DNA from: Siderastrea radians
Taxonomy: Eukaryota > Cnidaria > Anthozoa > Scleractinia > Rhizangiidae
DNA length: 64,000 nucleotides
Assembly: GCA_964017195.1 (NCBI GenBank)
Contig: OZ024892.1
Location: 6,388,366 to 6,452,365 of the forward strand
Direction of reading: 5' to 3'
How positions within the stretch are numbered: position 1 is the first letter of the stretch; the number at the start of each line of letters is the position of its first letter. Position numbers and translations under genes: made by a program. The notes beneath the pieces are model-generated. The model worked only from the letters and a program-made list of their open reading frames with translations. It did not search any database and was not told where the DNA came from. This document shows, one piece after another, positions 43,601-54,608 of the stretch.

Positions 43601-45109
43601 TCCCTTGGTTAAAACCCAGGGAGGGGTACTCAAATAAAGTTTTTTTTGCGGGGAGGCTCCACCCGGAGGTTCAAACCCTCTAATTTTTACCAAAATGGTA
43701 CCCCTTTCCTATACCTAGAGCAAACTTGCACTCCTTTCTAATACCTCAGGGATGAGCCAAAACAATAGTTAAGAATATCCTATAGTCGCCACGTTTTCAC
43801 CGGGCTTTCAGTCGTTCTGGTTCACTTGCTCAAAGGGTGTAAGCTTGCGTTGGCATTTCTGCCAAAATTTGGCACCCTTTGAAATACTTCGCTTTTAGCC
43901 AAAATTTCTTCCACTTTGCAGCCGATTTAATTTGTGAACCTTTCATATACTAATCACAGAAAGCCACATAAAGGTTATTGTGTTTTTAACCCTTCAAATA
44001 TTTCTGGTAAAAGCTGTGCACACATTTCAACATTTGCTGGGAAGGGTGTTGAATTTTTTAGCATTTCATACTTCTATGATAAAGTAACAATACACCCAAT
44101 AAACTTAACTGTGAAAACTGGAGGATATCACTTGAAAACAACTATCATTTGATATTTCCCACTTTGGGACATATTGTGCCACGTGATGAATTTTGGCCAA
44201 TCACACGCACATGAAAATATTTGATGGATTATAAAGACCGGTGGTTGAGTAGTTTACTCCATCAACATATTTTGACTATAGTTTAAGAACTTGAGATTCT
44301 CCAAACAGTAAAGACTTTGGGTTCCCCAAAGGGACAACTACAATTCCAGGGTTGGCACATAAAAACTGGTACACTTGGTGCATTTGGTACCCTGGTATGC
44401 TGAAAGTGTCAAATGGCATCAAGTGCTGTTCTTACAATCACACGCACATGAAAATATTTGATGGATTATAAAGACCGGTGGTTGAGTAGTTTACTCCCTC
44501 AACATTAAGAACTTGAGATTCTCCAAAGAGTGAAGATTTTGGGTTTCCCAAGGGAACATCTACAATTCCAGGGTTGGCACATAAAAACTGGTACACTTGG
44601 TGCATTTGGTACCCTGGAATGATGAAAGTGTCACATGGCATCAAGTAGTGTTCTTACCTTGCATTCCAAGTTTGGCAAAAGGATACCACAGGATTTAGGT
44701 TTGCCGCCATAAAGTGGACTCATATGGGTGCCAGAGACACACTCTGTCAAACCATACCCTACAACATAAGGAAATGACTTATTGGTAAATTTCGTACACA
44801 GAAAGGAACCAGGAGTTTAAACAAATTTACTTAGGTGTGTAACATTTAAGTTTGTCTGATAAGATGGTATTCTCAAGTGGCAGAACCAGCGCAACATGTA
44901 GGAGTGTGACCACTTAAATTTTAATTTATTTGCATACTTTTGTAAGAGTGTAGATATATGTGTGTACTAATCACAGTTTGAGGATGGAACTACACCTGTA
45001 GAAAAAACAAACTCTGGTCACTGAGATGATGATGATGATGATGATGATGATGACGATGATGATGACGACGATGATGATGACAATGATGATGATGATGAGG
45101 ATGATGATG

Positions 45110-45153
<44 letters not shown>

Positions 45154-45268
45154 AATGATGATGATGATGATGATGAGGAGGAGGAGGAGGATGATGATGA
45201 TGATAATAATGATGATGATGATGACCACCATGATGACTATGACAACCACGACGATGATAATAATGATA

Positions 45269-45307
<39 letters not shown>

Positions 45308-48300
45308 GTAGCGTGAAGAAGTGCAAAGAGATTTCAGTGGTAAGACAGTATAGTGTTCTAAGATTTTAGGTTAGGGATAAAACATATTACAGTGGGAGCA
45401 AGAAAACAGAGAACTTTAAGAGAAAACAGTGATAGCAAGAAAGTAGAAGCAGAGGGAAGGTGTTAGGAAATAAGCATTGTTAAATGGGATAAAGTGCATG
45501 TAGTTTGGCATCTGGTAGGTAGGGTTGTCCACGTTATGCCGGCATAAATTTGAGCATACAGTGTAGTAGTGAGGCAAAAGAATCAAGCATTATGCTAGAA
45601 TAATAGTGCAAAGTTTCTTTGACTTGTTGTGCTTTATAACAACTTTGCCAAAGCCATAGGATTCCCACACTTGACAGTGACCCAGGTACTACATTCTGAG
45701 AGCACACCTTGTTACAAATTAGCAAAAGCAATTGGTCTAGCATTTTCAGTTCTAATACAATTGTCAGCTGCCTCCCCGAACTGTTTCCATTTACAGTTGT
45801 AATTTACACTTTTATTATTTTTGTGTTTGTTATAATGGAGCATAATAGTGATACCAGTTGAGCATAATAGCGACATTTGTTGAGCATAAAGAATTAGCAT
45901 AATACTGTGAAACAGTGAGCACAATGTGGACAACCTCAGTGGTAGGTATTGGCTGAATGAGAGATTGGTCAGGGAGAAAGATCAAAGAGTCACAGTACAT
46001 TACATGTTTAAACTCTTAAAAGCCAGATAAAAGGCATGCAGGCATCTTTACCTTCTCTGACATGCTTTATGTGAGGAAACCGTTTTCTAACTGTTGCTAG
46101 TAATTCCTCCGCAACTGGTGCTCCGCCACAAACAACATCAACCAAGCTGTTCAGATTGTAGTTGCCAACCAATGGGTCTTTAGCCAAGAACAGAAGCAAT
46201 GGAGGGACAATTGGAGCAACTGTTATCTAAATGAGATCAACAAGCACATGTAAATCTGTTGTGCATTGCAAAAGAAAAAAGAAAAAAGAGGAAAGAAATA
46301 CATTACTCTAAAAACTTTCTTGCACTGGTAAGTTGCACTTGGAATACAGCCGTGCCAATACAGCAGTCCTTGTATAGTTCTGATCCAATAAATGTTATTT
46401 CAAAGTAAATTAAGTTTTTAACTCATGCAATAGCAAGGTTCATCAGTAAAAAAGGCTGTCGTTAAGTCAGAGGTGTTTCTTTACCTAAGCAGGTGTTTGC
46501 TTCTGTGTTACAGGCTCTTGAGCATTAAGTTTACACTGTGGTGAATCTCTTTGAAGTTACATTATCACCTCAGCAACAGACATTGAATGTAAAACATACA
46601 TGTAGCCACATAACATGCCTTCTTTTCTTATTTAATTTTTGTCATGTTATCAATCACACTCAGGATTACTATATTTCCTTTATTTAGCCCCCTCTCCCTT
46701 TTAAGCCCCCTTCAAATAAACTCCTCCCACCTTCAAGTCTAAAAAATAAGCCACCTCCTCTATTACAAGCCCAGTGCCCCACGACCCCTGCTATTCTTTA
46801 TAAATCAAACATTTGAACTGTTGACTGAAACTTTGAACCTAACTTTGTCATGGACCTTCTTTTATCTTGTCTTCAGTGCTGCTACTCAAGAATGTGTTTA
46901 CATTGTGGCAGTATGCTCAAATTTCAAGATTACCTCATCTTGCTGTTTGATGAGACAGTATTAATAATTTTGTCTTACAATGTATGAAAAGTTGAGGTCA
47001 CAGTGAATTTCAGTTGATAGTGTCCCGCATACATGGTTTACACAGAACTTCAACTTGGACAAATAAGCCCCTCCCTCTATAAAGTGCCCCACCCACCTTC
47101 TAATAATCCCTACTTTTATGAGACCAAAAATTAAATAAATATGTTCCTGGGCAGGAAAATATCAATGGTAATTAGATGGTACTACTGAACTGGACACTAA
47201 CATGACCAGAGATGATGAAATTTTAATGTTTAAGATCAGATGGACTGAGGATACCTTAGAATCTTCTAATGTCTGCAGAAACATCTTTGGATCAAATCCT
47301 TGCAAAACAACAAGTTCACATCCTTTCCACAAGGCCATCCCCATCATGGCAGATTGCCCATAACCATGGAACAGCGGCAACATTGTTAAGACGACAGAAT
47401 GCGTTTCCCAGTTCAAAAAATGATCTTCTCCCAAGATACATGACACTGCAATCAGGTTATAATGTGTGAGCATACAGCCTTTGGGCAAGCCAGTTGTTCC
47501 ACTTGAGTACAGTAAAACAGCAACATCATCTTTGGGATTGATATTCACATTACTTGGAAATCTAGAACCATCATCTTGAATCAGCTCATCAAAAGAATCA
47601 AAACCTTTGACTTTTTCAATCGTGAATGTAATAGCGATGCCGACTTGTAAACATGCCCTCTGTGCACAACTAAGGTGCTCTCCATCAGTAATGATACACT
47701 TAGCTCCACAGTCTCGAAGCTGGTGTACAAGCTCTTGTACTTTATACTGGGGGTTGATAGTTGTGACAGTAAGGCCAAGAAACAATGATCCATAGTAGAC
47801 AATGGGATACTGGGCCTTGTTAGGGATATAGATGGCTAGAACATCGCCTTTCTTTAGTCCTCTCTTAACAAGGGCAGAGGCAAATTTTCTTGTCAGAACC
47901 TTGAGTTGTTTAAAGGAGTAACGAAGGCCAGAGGATGGGTGGTTCTGAAAATACGAAATAGTATTGTTATGTTAAAAAGGTAATATTAACTTTTAGTCAA
48001 CAGAGTATAAACAGGATCACATAATGATTTCTTTATAATATGTGGTCTTTCAAAAAAGGGAAGTAGCCAGGCTGCAAAACTCTAATTAAAAATTGACCAC
48101 TCAAATATGTTGAGACTACAAGCAGTCCCTCTTTACACTCAAGGATGGCTAAAGCCGCGGCTACACGGACGATTTTTTGCTTGTGATGGTGATGTGATTT
48201 CTTTTTAAATTGTCGCGTCACCAGCGCGTGATGAAAATCGCATGTGTAGCCACGCCAGGTGATGTGACAGCTGAAAAATCACAGAAAACAAATTGGCAGG

Positions 48301-50828
48301 AATTCAATGAGTTTAATTTTTTGTGACAAAATCACAGACCTTGTCGCAAAGTGTCGCCACCACCCCATGCCAGCAGCGCAACAATTTTCAAACAAAACAC
48401 ATCAACATTGCAAGCAAAAAATCGCCTGTGTAGCCATGGCTATAAGCAAATAGAACCTGAGCACATGCAAAAATTGCCTGACACATGGCAAAGCAGCACA
48501 GACAACACATAACATGACTTTCACATGTACTCTCGTCCTCTTCTATCAAATATCCTGTAGTGGAAAGAAGGATTTCTCACAGTCTATAATTTACTGAATT
48601 AGAAAGAGCCAAATATAATTATATTATATATATAGCAAATCTGGACTGCAGTGCACAAAGCCCTGTAACAGCTTATCTCTCTGGTAACCACGCATTTTTC
48701 AGAGATAATTGAGCTCAAAATTTGGAATGAAAATACATTCTCTGTATTTTAAAGCTTTTTTTAAAATTTTTTTTTATGGTTGCTTAATTATCTCTGAAAA
48801 AATCAGTGCATAGTTACCCACAGTTTTCTTTTTGGATTTTGTTTTGCAAAAATACCTCTGTATTAGGACCCACTGTCCTTAGGCTGATCACATATTATGC
48901 AGAGTGATTGCATTAACCATCATTAAACCATCATGTGTTGCATTCTATTGCACCACACTGTTGCATCATAATTTTTTTTTGAAAGGGTGGCTGGGAGTAT
49001 TTTAGAGGTAAACTTTTAAGCGATTTTTTGCTTTTCACTGGATTAAACAAGTAACAATTGGTTGATTATTTATTTTATCATACATCGTGGACACTATCTG
49101 CCTTCTCAGTGGCTAAGAGCGTACAGCTAGTTGTGAGAGGGGGTAAAGGGGGGTCCTACGCACGTTTCACGGACATTAAAAAGTAGAAATAACGGATCAC
49201 GATGATTAAAATCCCATGTTCACGTTTCACGGAAATTTACGAAGCAAAAGGACATTGCATGGTTGGACTTGTTTAGAATGCTGTGTGCAGAATTGCCACT
49301 TCCACGCTTTTCAGCTTTGGCCTTGAGGCCAGCATACTCGACAATATGTCGTCTGAAGGTGTCCAGTGAATGGTGTTCCTTTTTTAGGGTAATCCTTATT
49401 CTTTCCTTTCCGCCCAGAAAACCTAGAGAACCAGGAGATTTAGGGTCGACAAAGTAGACAACACTTTCCAGAATACGAACATCCTCATCAACCGTGCTCA
49501 TTTTAGGTTGTTGAACTGTAATTACCTGAATTACGCAGAGTTACGAAACAGAGAGTTCCCGTTACGCAACAGGCCATATGCAACCCCCAAGGTCAGTTGT
49601 CACGCAAGATCTTTTTAAATTAGACACAACGGTCACGTTAAGAGAACTCCCGGAGAGCTCCGCTTTCCTTGGTACACTTCATAGGTCTTCCTAAGTCTAG
49701 GTAGTAATCTTTCGCGAAAAAAAGGGATGTTTTCTTGTCAGTTATCACGGATATCGAAAAATTATTTATTTGTTTGACCTATCACGACAGGCATGATGTT
49801 TACAGTTCATGGCTTTTAAATTTTGACAATCACAAGTCACGGCAAATAAAAACAGTCGATCACGTTTCACGGGAAACCCCCTTACGGCCCCTCTTATAAT
49901 CTGGAAGGGGTCCTGATTTCCAGAATTAGTATACCTTCCAACTCTCACGCATTATGCGTGAGTCTTATGCCTGTGGATCAAAGACATTGATCTCACGCAT
50001 CGAGGACAATTTCTCACGCCTGACTACATCTTCGGTAACGTTTGGACGTTGTCGGAAATTTTTCGGAAATTTGGGTATTATGGATATGAAAATCTCACGC
50101 ATTTGACTTAGGAAAAGTTGGCAGGTATAGATTAGCTGTTGGCCCTTGGCCAATGGGAAGGCAGATAGTCACCACGTCACAACGTATAATAATATTATAT
50201 TATTGGATGAGATTTTTGTGATAACCAGAACAATCAAGGTCTCTGAGGCTGATAGCACCTCCAAGGTGCGGGATTGCAGAAAAATGCCGCACACTCATTT
50301 GCATCCCATTGGATAACAAAAGAATAACAAAACAGCACATTTGTTATATGCCTCGTTCTTTTAAACTCTGAATTAATTTTCCGCAATGCCGCACCTAACT
50401 CGATAGCACTTACCTCGCCTTTGATTATTCCAGATATCATAAAAACAATAAAATTACTGTTTAGTATCAGTGTGGATAGGATGGTAGAACAACTAGTGTA
50501 TTGTATTATTTATTGTACGGTAGCATTTTTCCCCCTGTTCATTGTTTTGAGGTTCTGTGTTTATTGTTTTGCAAATTCTGCGTCTTCTACCCGGCCCTTC
50601 GATTTCTATCCGAAGATCCGAAGTAAAAGCCGATGGGGGTCTTGATAGAGTAATCGATCTCAAGGAACCTCTGATCGAGAAAGGAGTCAGAATTATCTAT
50701 GTTACTATCATTCAGTAGCTTACCACTGCTGTTCTGTCTCCGTATTCATCGAATTTTCGGAACACAAACTGTGGCCACGAAAGATAATCCGGTATGGAAA
50801 CATCGCTACATTTGCTTCTGAGAGCCAT
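40382..50828 (-). CDS. Gene B: recent duplicate of gene A, 4CL-like peroxisomal acyl-CoA synthetase
   Basis: Exons at 50724-50828, 47255-47944, 46052-46226, 44658-44758, 43401-43482, 41852-41997 and 40382-40678. Their lengths are identical to those of gene A (1596 nt, 531 aa), and all splice sites are intact. It keeps the P-loop [26 protein letters not shown] and terminal SKL. About 16 residues differ from gene A, six of them in the 58-codon exon 3 and none in exons 6-7. Both copies are therefore probably functional and could differ in substrate range. The promoter-proximal region carries the shared GGGGCCGATTAC element plus a B-only 499-bp MITE. Confidence 0.93.
41548..41750. repeat. Degenerate 28-bp minisatellite, copy B, first array
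   Basis: The counterpart of 1960-2160 with a few substitutions. The array predates the duplication and unit number has not changed. Confidence 0.68.
42365..42605. repeat. Degenerate ~28-bp minisatellite, copy B, second array
   Basis: The counterpart of 3255-3540 with point changes. The flanks also match (GGGCGGGGGTACATGCAACT). Confidence 0.6.
42960..43285. repeat. TATCG-rich tandem array, copy B
   Basis: The counterpart of 3880-4165. It has more pure CGTAT units around 43120-43150 and an added TCCATCTTTGTATCG word, so the array has changed length since duplication. Confidence 0.75.
44198..44657. repeat. 237-bp tandem duplication next to gene B exon 4
   Basis: Units start with CAATCACACGCACATG at 44198 and 44435. 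The second unit ends at the splice donor of exon 4 and the first ends in the same GTTCTTAC, so the donor's intronic sequence GTAAGAAC is duplicated. The second unit lacks a short internal piece. Copy A has a single unit (5605-5841), so the duplication is specific to gene B. Confidence 0.88.
45024..45306. repeat. (GAT)n microsatellite, copy B, expanded
   Basis: About 280 bp of GAT triplets with GAC, GAG and AAT interruptions. The corresponding copy A tract is about 83 bp. Poly-Met and poly-Ile ORFs here come only from the repeat. Confidence 0.92.
47255..47944 (-). CDS. Gene B exon 2: AMP-binding domain with P-loop
   Basis: 690 nt, open, with the P-loop [10 protein letters not shown] unchanged. 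Differences from gene A are A104V, Y118C, Q123G, E151D and three more in the LPLFHGYGQ to GFDPK region. Confidence 0.93.
49133..49895. mobile_element. Copy-B-only element with an embedded 93-codon ORF
   Basis: Copy A reads straight through at 13445-13450. The ends are G-rich (GAGAGGGGGTAAAGGGGGG) and the approximate inverse (CCCCCTTACGGCCCCTCTT). The word TCACGTTTCACGG recurs within. A minus-strand ORF of 93 codons occupies 49220-49501. Class unknown; exact borders uncertain by a few bases. Confidence 0.7.
49220..49501 (-). CDS. Unknown 93-residue ORF inside a transposable element
   Basis: Starts [19 protein letters not shown] and has a well-mixed, protein-like composition up to about residue 72 (including [15 protein letters not shown] and [19 protein letters not shown]), then a less convincing tail. 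I recognise no domain. It may be a host-gene fragment picked up by the element, the remains of an element protein, or chance. Confidence 0.35.
   Translation of the reverse strand: MSTVDEDVRILESVVYFVDPKSPGSLGFLGGKERIRITLKKEHHSLDTFRRHIVEYAGLKAKAEKRGSGNSAHSILNKSNHAMSFCFVNFRET
49930..50129. mobile_element. Copy-B-only MITE with TATACCTxCCAACT ends
   Basis: The left end TATACCTTCCAACTCTCACGC and the right end AGTTGGCAGGTATA are inverted, with ATTAG on both sides. TCTCACGCAT words repeat inside. Copy A has the uninterrupted CCAGAATTAGCTG (13754-13766). Confidence 0.85.
50259..50401. mobile_element. Copy-B-only hAT-type MITE
   Basis: 143 bp, flanked by GATAGCAC (50251-50258 and 50402-50409), an 8-bp duplication as made by hAT transposases. 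Inverted ends AGGTGCGGGATTGCAGAAAA and TTTTCCGCAATGCCGCACCT. Absent from copy A. Confidence 0.88.
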
Positions 50829-50899
50829 CGCCCAAGTCCCAAATTCGTGAAGGTGGCAAGAATCGCGGGCGCATCGAGACACTCACGGCTGGAGACTGG

Positions 50900-51825
50900 G
50901 CCTAATGGTTCAGCCCGGGCTGAAATTTCAGCCCGGCCGGAGTAGGGCTGAGATTTTAGCTCGGCTTCGTGAACAAATCTTTTTAAAAAGGCGTTTGCGA
51001 TTGCATAAAGAAAGTTTCAACCCGTTCAAGCGGGCTGTAAAACCTCATGTAATCGCATTCAAATTTCAGCCCGGGCTGAAATATGAACTTGGTCATGCGC
51101 ACCACCTAAGTTGTGCACAAAAAAAGCATGTAAAACGCTTTCCTGCAAATTTTCCCGCCCAATTTTAAACATTGCACCCGGGCTGAAATTAGCCTGCGAG
51201 CAGGCTCACTTAGGGCCTCTTCATATGATCCCGGTAACCGGGCTGGCTCGGTTACCGGGATGAATTTTGTCGTCTGTTCATATGGGAAATTTCAGCCCGG
51301 TTACCGGGATGAAATTCAAGAAACAAAACCAAAATGGCGCAACATTAACAAGTATTGTTCGCGACTATCATAGCTTTGCCGACTCTTGTAACTTTACTAA
51401 TAAAGCTAATTCGAATACTTTTGAAGTGGAAATGCACACACGGCAAAATTATGCTATTTTGGCCGCCCAGTTTCGAAAGCGAAGCTAATTTGTCAAAAAC
51501 ATTTTCATCCCGGTAACCGGGCTGGAGTGTTCATATGGGAAAATTTTCATCCCGGTTGCCGAGATCTCGGTTGTAGAAACCGAGATCTCGGTAACCGGGC
51601 TGGTCCGCCTTCTCATATGAACACATCGCAATTTTTACAAAGGAAATAGGAGTGAGGCGAGATCTCGGAAACCGGGCCAGCCCGGTCAACCGGGCTCATA
51701 TGAAGAGGCCCTTAGTTTGTTATTCGCGCGAGTATCTTGGCGGTGGAAGTCGGTGAGCAAAGCGAGGTGGCGAGACCTCCCAAAATTTCATCACGGGCTG
51801 AAATTCGCCATGTAATCGGCCCCTA
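50900..51825. mobile_element. GGGGCCGATTAC element upstream of gene B
   Basis: The copy B counterpart of 14875-16018, starting within about 80 bp of the gene B start codon. The left end is eroded and the right end GTAATCGGCCCC is kept. The 499-bp TTA-flanked MITE at 51213-51711 is nested within it. Confidence 0.68.
51213..51711. mobile_element. Copy-B-only PIF/Harbinger-like MITE (GGGCCTCTTCATATGA ends)
   Basis: Inverted ends GGGCCTCTTCATATGA and TCATATGAAGAGGCCC between TTA (51210-51212 and 51712-51714). CCCGGTAACCGGGCTG words repeat inside in both orientations. Copy A keeps the empty site (CACTTAGTGTG, near 15906). The 63069-63181 hairpin carries related internal words. Confidence 0.9.
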
Positions 51826-52450
51826 ACTAAGAAACATTGTTGCGGCAACATTTTTCCCAGACATGTTTCCTTGGGTGGCTAAACTGGGAAACATACGTTT
51901 CGGAAGCAAAATTTGCGTCCGTGAAGCAACAATGTTTTTGACTTAATTCAGAAACATTTCCTTGCTTCCAAGACGCAAAAGTTGCATCTGCAACACATGC
52001 TTCTTGCGCGGCTAAACTAGGACACATTTGAGTCAGCAGCAATGTTTCCGCAACAATGTTTCCTAGTTTAGTTTGGCCCTATAGACTCGATTGCTCGCCT
52101 AAAAACTCCAACCCAGATTTTGCCCTTCTGTTTTTCCCCGGTTCACGGTTCACCTTCCTATGATTCGCTCGTCTTTATCTCAGGAAATTATTATTTTCTT
52201 CTCATTTTATTCTCAATTAATATTTAACCAGAAGTTTTTCGTTACCATGGACGAGTCATGGCCGGAATTGGGGGGGGGGGGGGACCAGACATGATACGTA
52301 CATCATGATTCGCCCAATTAAGGTCACCAAATAATTCAGGGAAATTGCAAATGAATTGACTTACAGAAGAATTACACACTATTCTGAGATATAAACAATC
52401 CTTAAAAAAAGCAGATTATCTGCTAATGTCTTTTATCGCTTTGCGATTAA

Positions 52451-52835
52451 AGGGGTCATGTCACGAGGATTTTGCTATTTTGGGTCAATTCTGTGCTCAA
52501 TTTATTAGTTAGTGCCTTTACTCGTACACAAAATACTCCTCTAAAACTATGAGGAAGATATCAAATGAATTTTTTCAAGGAGAGCTAACCATAATAATAT
52601 TTTTGGTGATTTTTGAAGACATAGTATGAAAACTTGAAAAAATTGGCCCAATTTTTTAAAGTTTCAATCCATTTCCATCCTTGCCATCGGTAGCAACAGA
52701 CGACAGGAAACAGTTTCATTGTCGTAAGATAGTCTTTAGTAACAAAGCTAGACCGTTATTTTTGGAATTCAGTTATGCGAAGACACGTTTGAGCTTTTTA
52801 AAAAGATACTAAAATAGCGTGACATAGCCCCCGCT
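52451..52835. mobile_element. Copy-B-only TTAA MITE (AGGGGTCATGTCACG ends)
   Basis: Flanked by TTAA (52447-52450 and 52836-52839). Same family as 4566-4951 in copy A, at a different position. Copy A has the empty GATTAAATTAG site near 16970. Confidence 0.85.
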
Positions 52836-53291
52836 TTAAATTAGAGAATCAAAACAGGTGAATCATAAGGCCCAGCAAGGGGTTTTGGGTTTATGGTATC
52901 TAGGGTGCTTTATACCAAGGTATTCGGTACTTTTTTGCCAAAATTTTCAGGTATAGGGTATTCTGTATTACAATAACTTTAAGTATTTGTTATTAACGTT
53001 TTTGCATTTTTAAGGTATATTGGTATCCCAGGGGAAACAAATGAGGTGTATTGGTATCCCCCCCCCTGACCGGGCCTGTATCAGTTCCCGAATCATGCTG
53101 GAAAAAGCCGGGTATACACATAGCAGTGAAATTGCATGGGAATACCGAAACGTTCCTATGAACGTAAAATATTTCGAGGAATATTTACATTTAAGTTGAA
53201 AATAATCGTGATCTTACCTCAATTGCTGTGTTTTCTCATCATTTATTGTACTATGACCCAGAAGTGTAACTCGAGCTCACGGCAACACAGT

Positions 53292-53487
53292 CATCCTTGG
53301 AGACCCAGCGGCAGATAGTGAGGCGAGGGAAAGTCGGAACGTTAGCGGGCAGAAAAAAAAAAGTTGACGAAGAAAATCAGGGCAAAACGAGAAGCCCCGC
53401 CCTTGACTTTTCGTCGCCCATTTTTTTTTTGCCCGTTCCGACCAACTTTGCCTCTCCTCACTATCTGCCCCTGGGTCTCCAAGGATG
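53292..53487. mobile_element. Copy-B-only MITE with CATCCTTGGAGACCCAG ends
   Basis: Nearly palindromic 196 bp: CATCCTTGGAGACCCAGCGG at the left, the inverse CTGGGTCTCCAAGGATG at the right, and GCAGATAGTGAGGCGAGG with its inverse inward. Copy A lacks it (near 17444). Confidence 0.82.
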
Positions 53488-53649
53488 CAAAACGATGAGA
53501 ACTTTACGGCATGACAAAGACAACTGACGGCAAAACAACGAAAGTCTACCATGGCAGACGTGATTAGCCGTGGCAGAAGTAAAATATTACGGCGCAAGTA
53601 TGGGAGGTATTCTGTGACACAGGACCGAGTCTTCCTCTCACTATTATAA

Positions 53650-54524
53650 ACAGAATTTTCACGATCCCTCCGGCACCAGCGAAGCGTAGCAAGCAGGCAT
53701 GGCAAACTTATTGATTCCAAAGCACACAAATGTGTAGAATACAGACAAAAGAGAAACTCCTGAAATAAACCGGCTGTCAACAAATGATGCGGCAATGAAA
53801 TTTTTGGGGACGAGTGCAAAAGTCTACTATGCTTTTATTTGTATTTCGCGCGTTTAAAATAATTCAATGTGCGCGACATTTACAGGGATAGTTCAATACA
53901 TGTTAGACTTGAAATCACAAGATTTAAAAGAAAATTCATCGACTAGTTTTCGAATAAAAGCTTCCGTAATAAAGACGTTGCTTCTCTGTGTAAAATGAGC
54001 ATATTTAAGACATTACTTCTGATTACATCATTTGAAATCTAGGAAAGCAAACCGGATAAAACGTTCAGGAAACGTAGCTGTATGCTACAGCTATGACATA
54101 TGGTGAAAACATTGTTTCAATCTGTCAGGATAACACTGGTACCGACGAAACAACAGAAAATAACGAAAATCTGTAATTTTTTACTGGAAAAAATTCAACC
54201 CGATTTTTTCGAAAATGCTCTCATGGAATTTTTTCAAACTTTGCAGTCTTGAAGATCTACATCTAGACTATAAGAGACAATACGTCGTTTTAAAAGTTTA
54301 GGTCTAGATGTCGAGAAAATTGCTGATATAGAAAATTCATGACGTCATCGTTTCGTTGCTATGGTAACACCGCTGTCAATCAAACCTGCTTTTTTGACAA
54401 GTCCATACAGTATCTAGTGAAATGTGTGAGGCAGCTTGCCCCACCGAGCTCAGACAGTAAAGTACTAGCCGTTCAAAGTTGGGATGGTGTGCCTCGGAAA
54501 AATCCACATGAGCCACCTTTACCA
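53650..54524. mobile_element. Truncated inverted relative of the 24833-26089 TTAA element
   Basis: Runs as the reverse complement of roughly 24833-25725 and ends with GAGCCACC at its one surviving terminus. It begins exactly where copy B stops matching copy A. 54525-54573 is unique. Confidence 0.82.
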
Positions 54525-54573
54525 CCGCATAAAATCAAATCTGAATCGTGGCCTTTTAACCGGCTGAGGAGAT

Positions 54574-54608
54574 AAGGTAAGGTAAGGTAAGGTAAGGTAA
54601 GGTAAGGT
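54574..54608. repeat. (GGTAA)n pentanucleotide repeat
   Basis: Seven consecutive AAGGT/GGTAA units. 54609-55309 contains nothing else recognisable. Confidence 0.95.

Larger units (their letters stand above)
39609..53640. repeat. Segmental duplication, copy B
   Basis: The counterpart of 1-17585, in the same orientation. It holds gene B and shares all older repeats with copy A. It lacks eight A-specific inserts and has six insertions and one tandem duplication of its own. Its right edge coincides with a truncated, inverted relative of the 24833-26089 element. Confidence 0.93.

Noticed and set aside
44438..44644. 68-codon [16 protein letters not shown]... before exon 4 of gene B
   Set aside because: The same sequence in copy A and in the neighbouring tandem unit is out of frame, so it is not under coding constraint.
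44971..45316. Long poly-Ile and poly-Met ORFs
   Set aside because: They are translations of the GAT microsatellite on the two strands, not genes.
53277..53819. 180-codon minus-strand ORF
   Set aside because: It crosses a MITE and the duplication breakpoint into another element. Chance reading frame.
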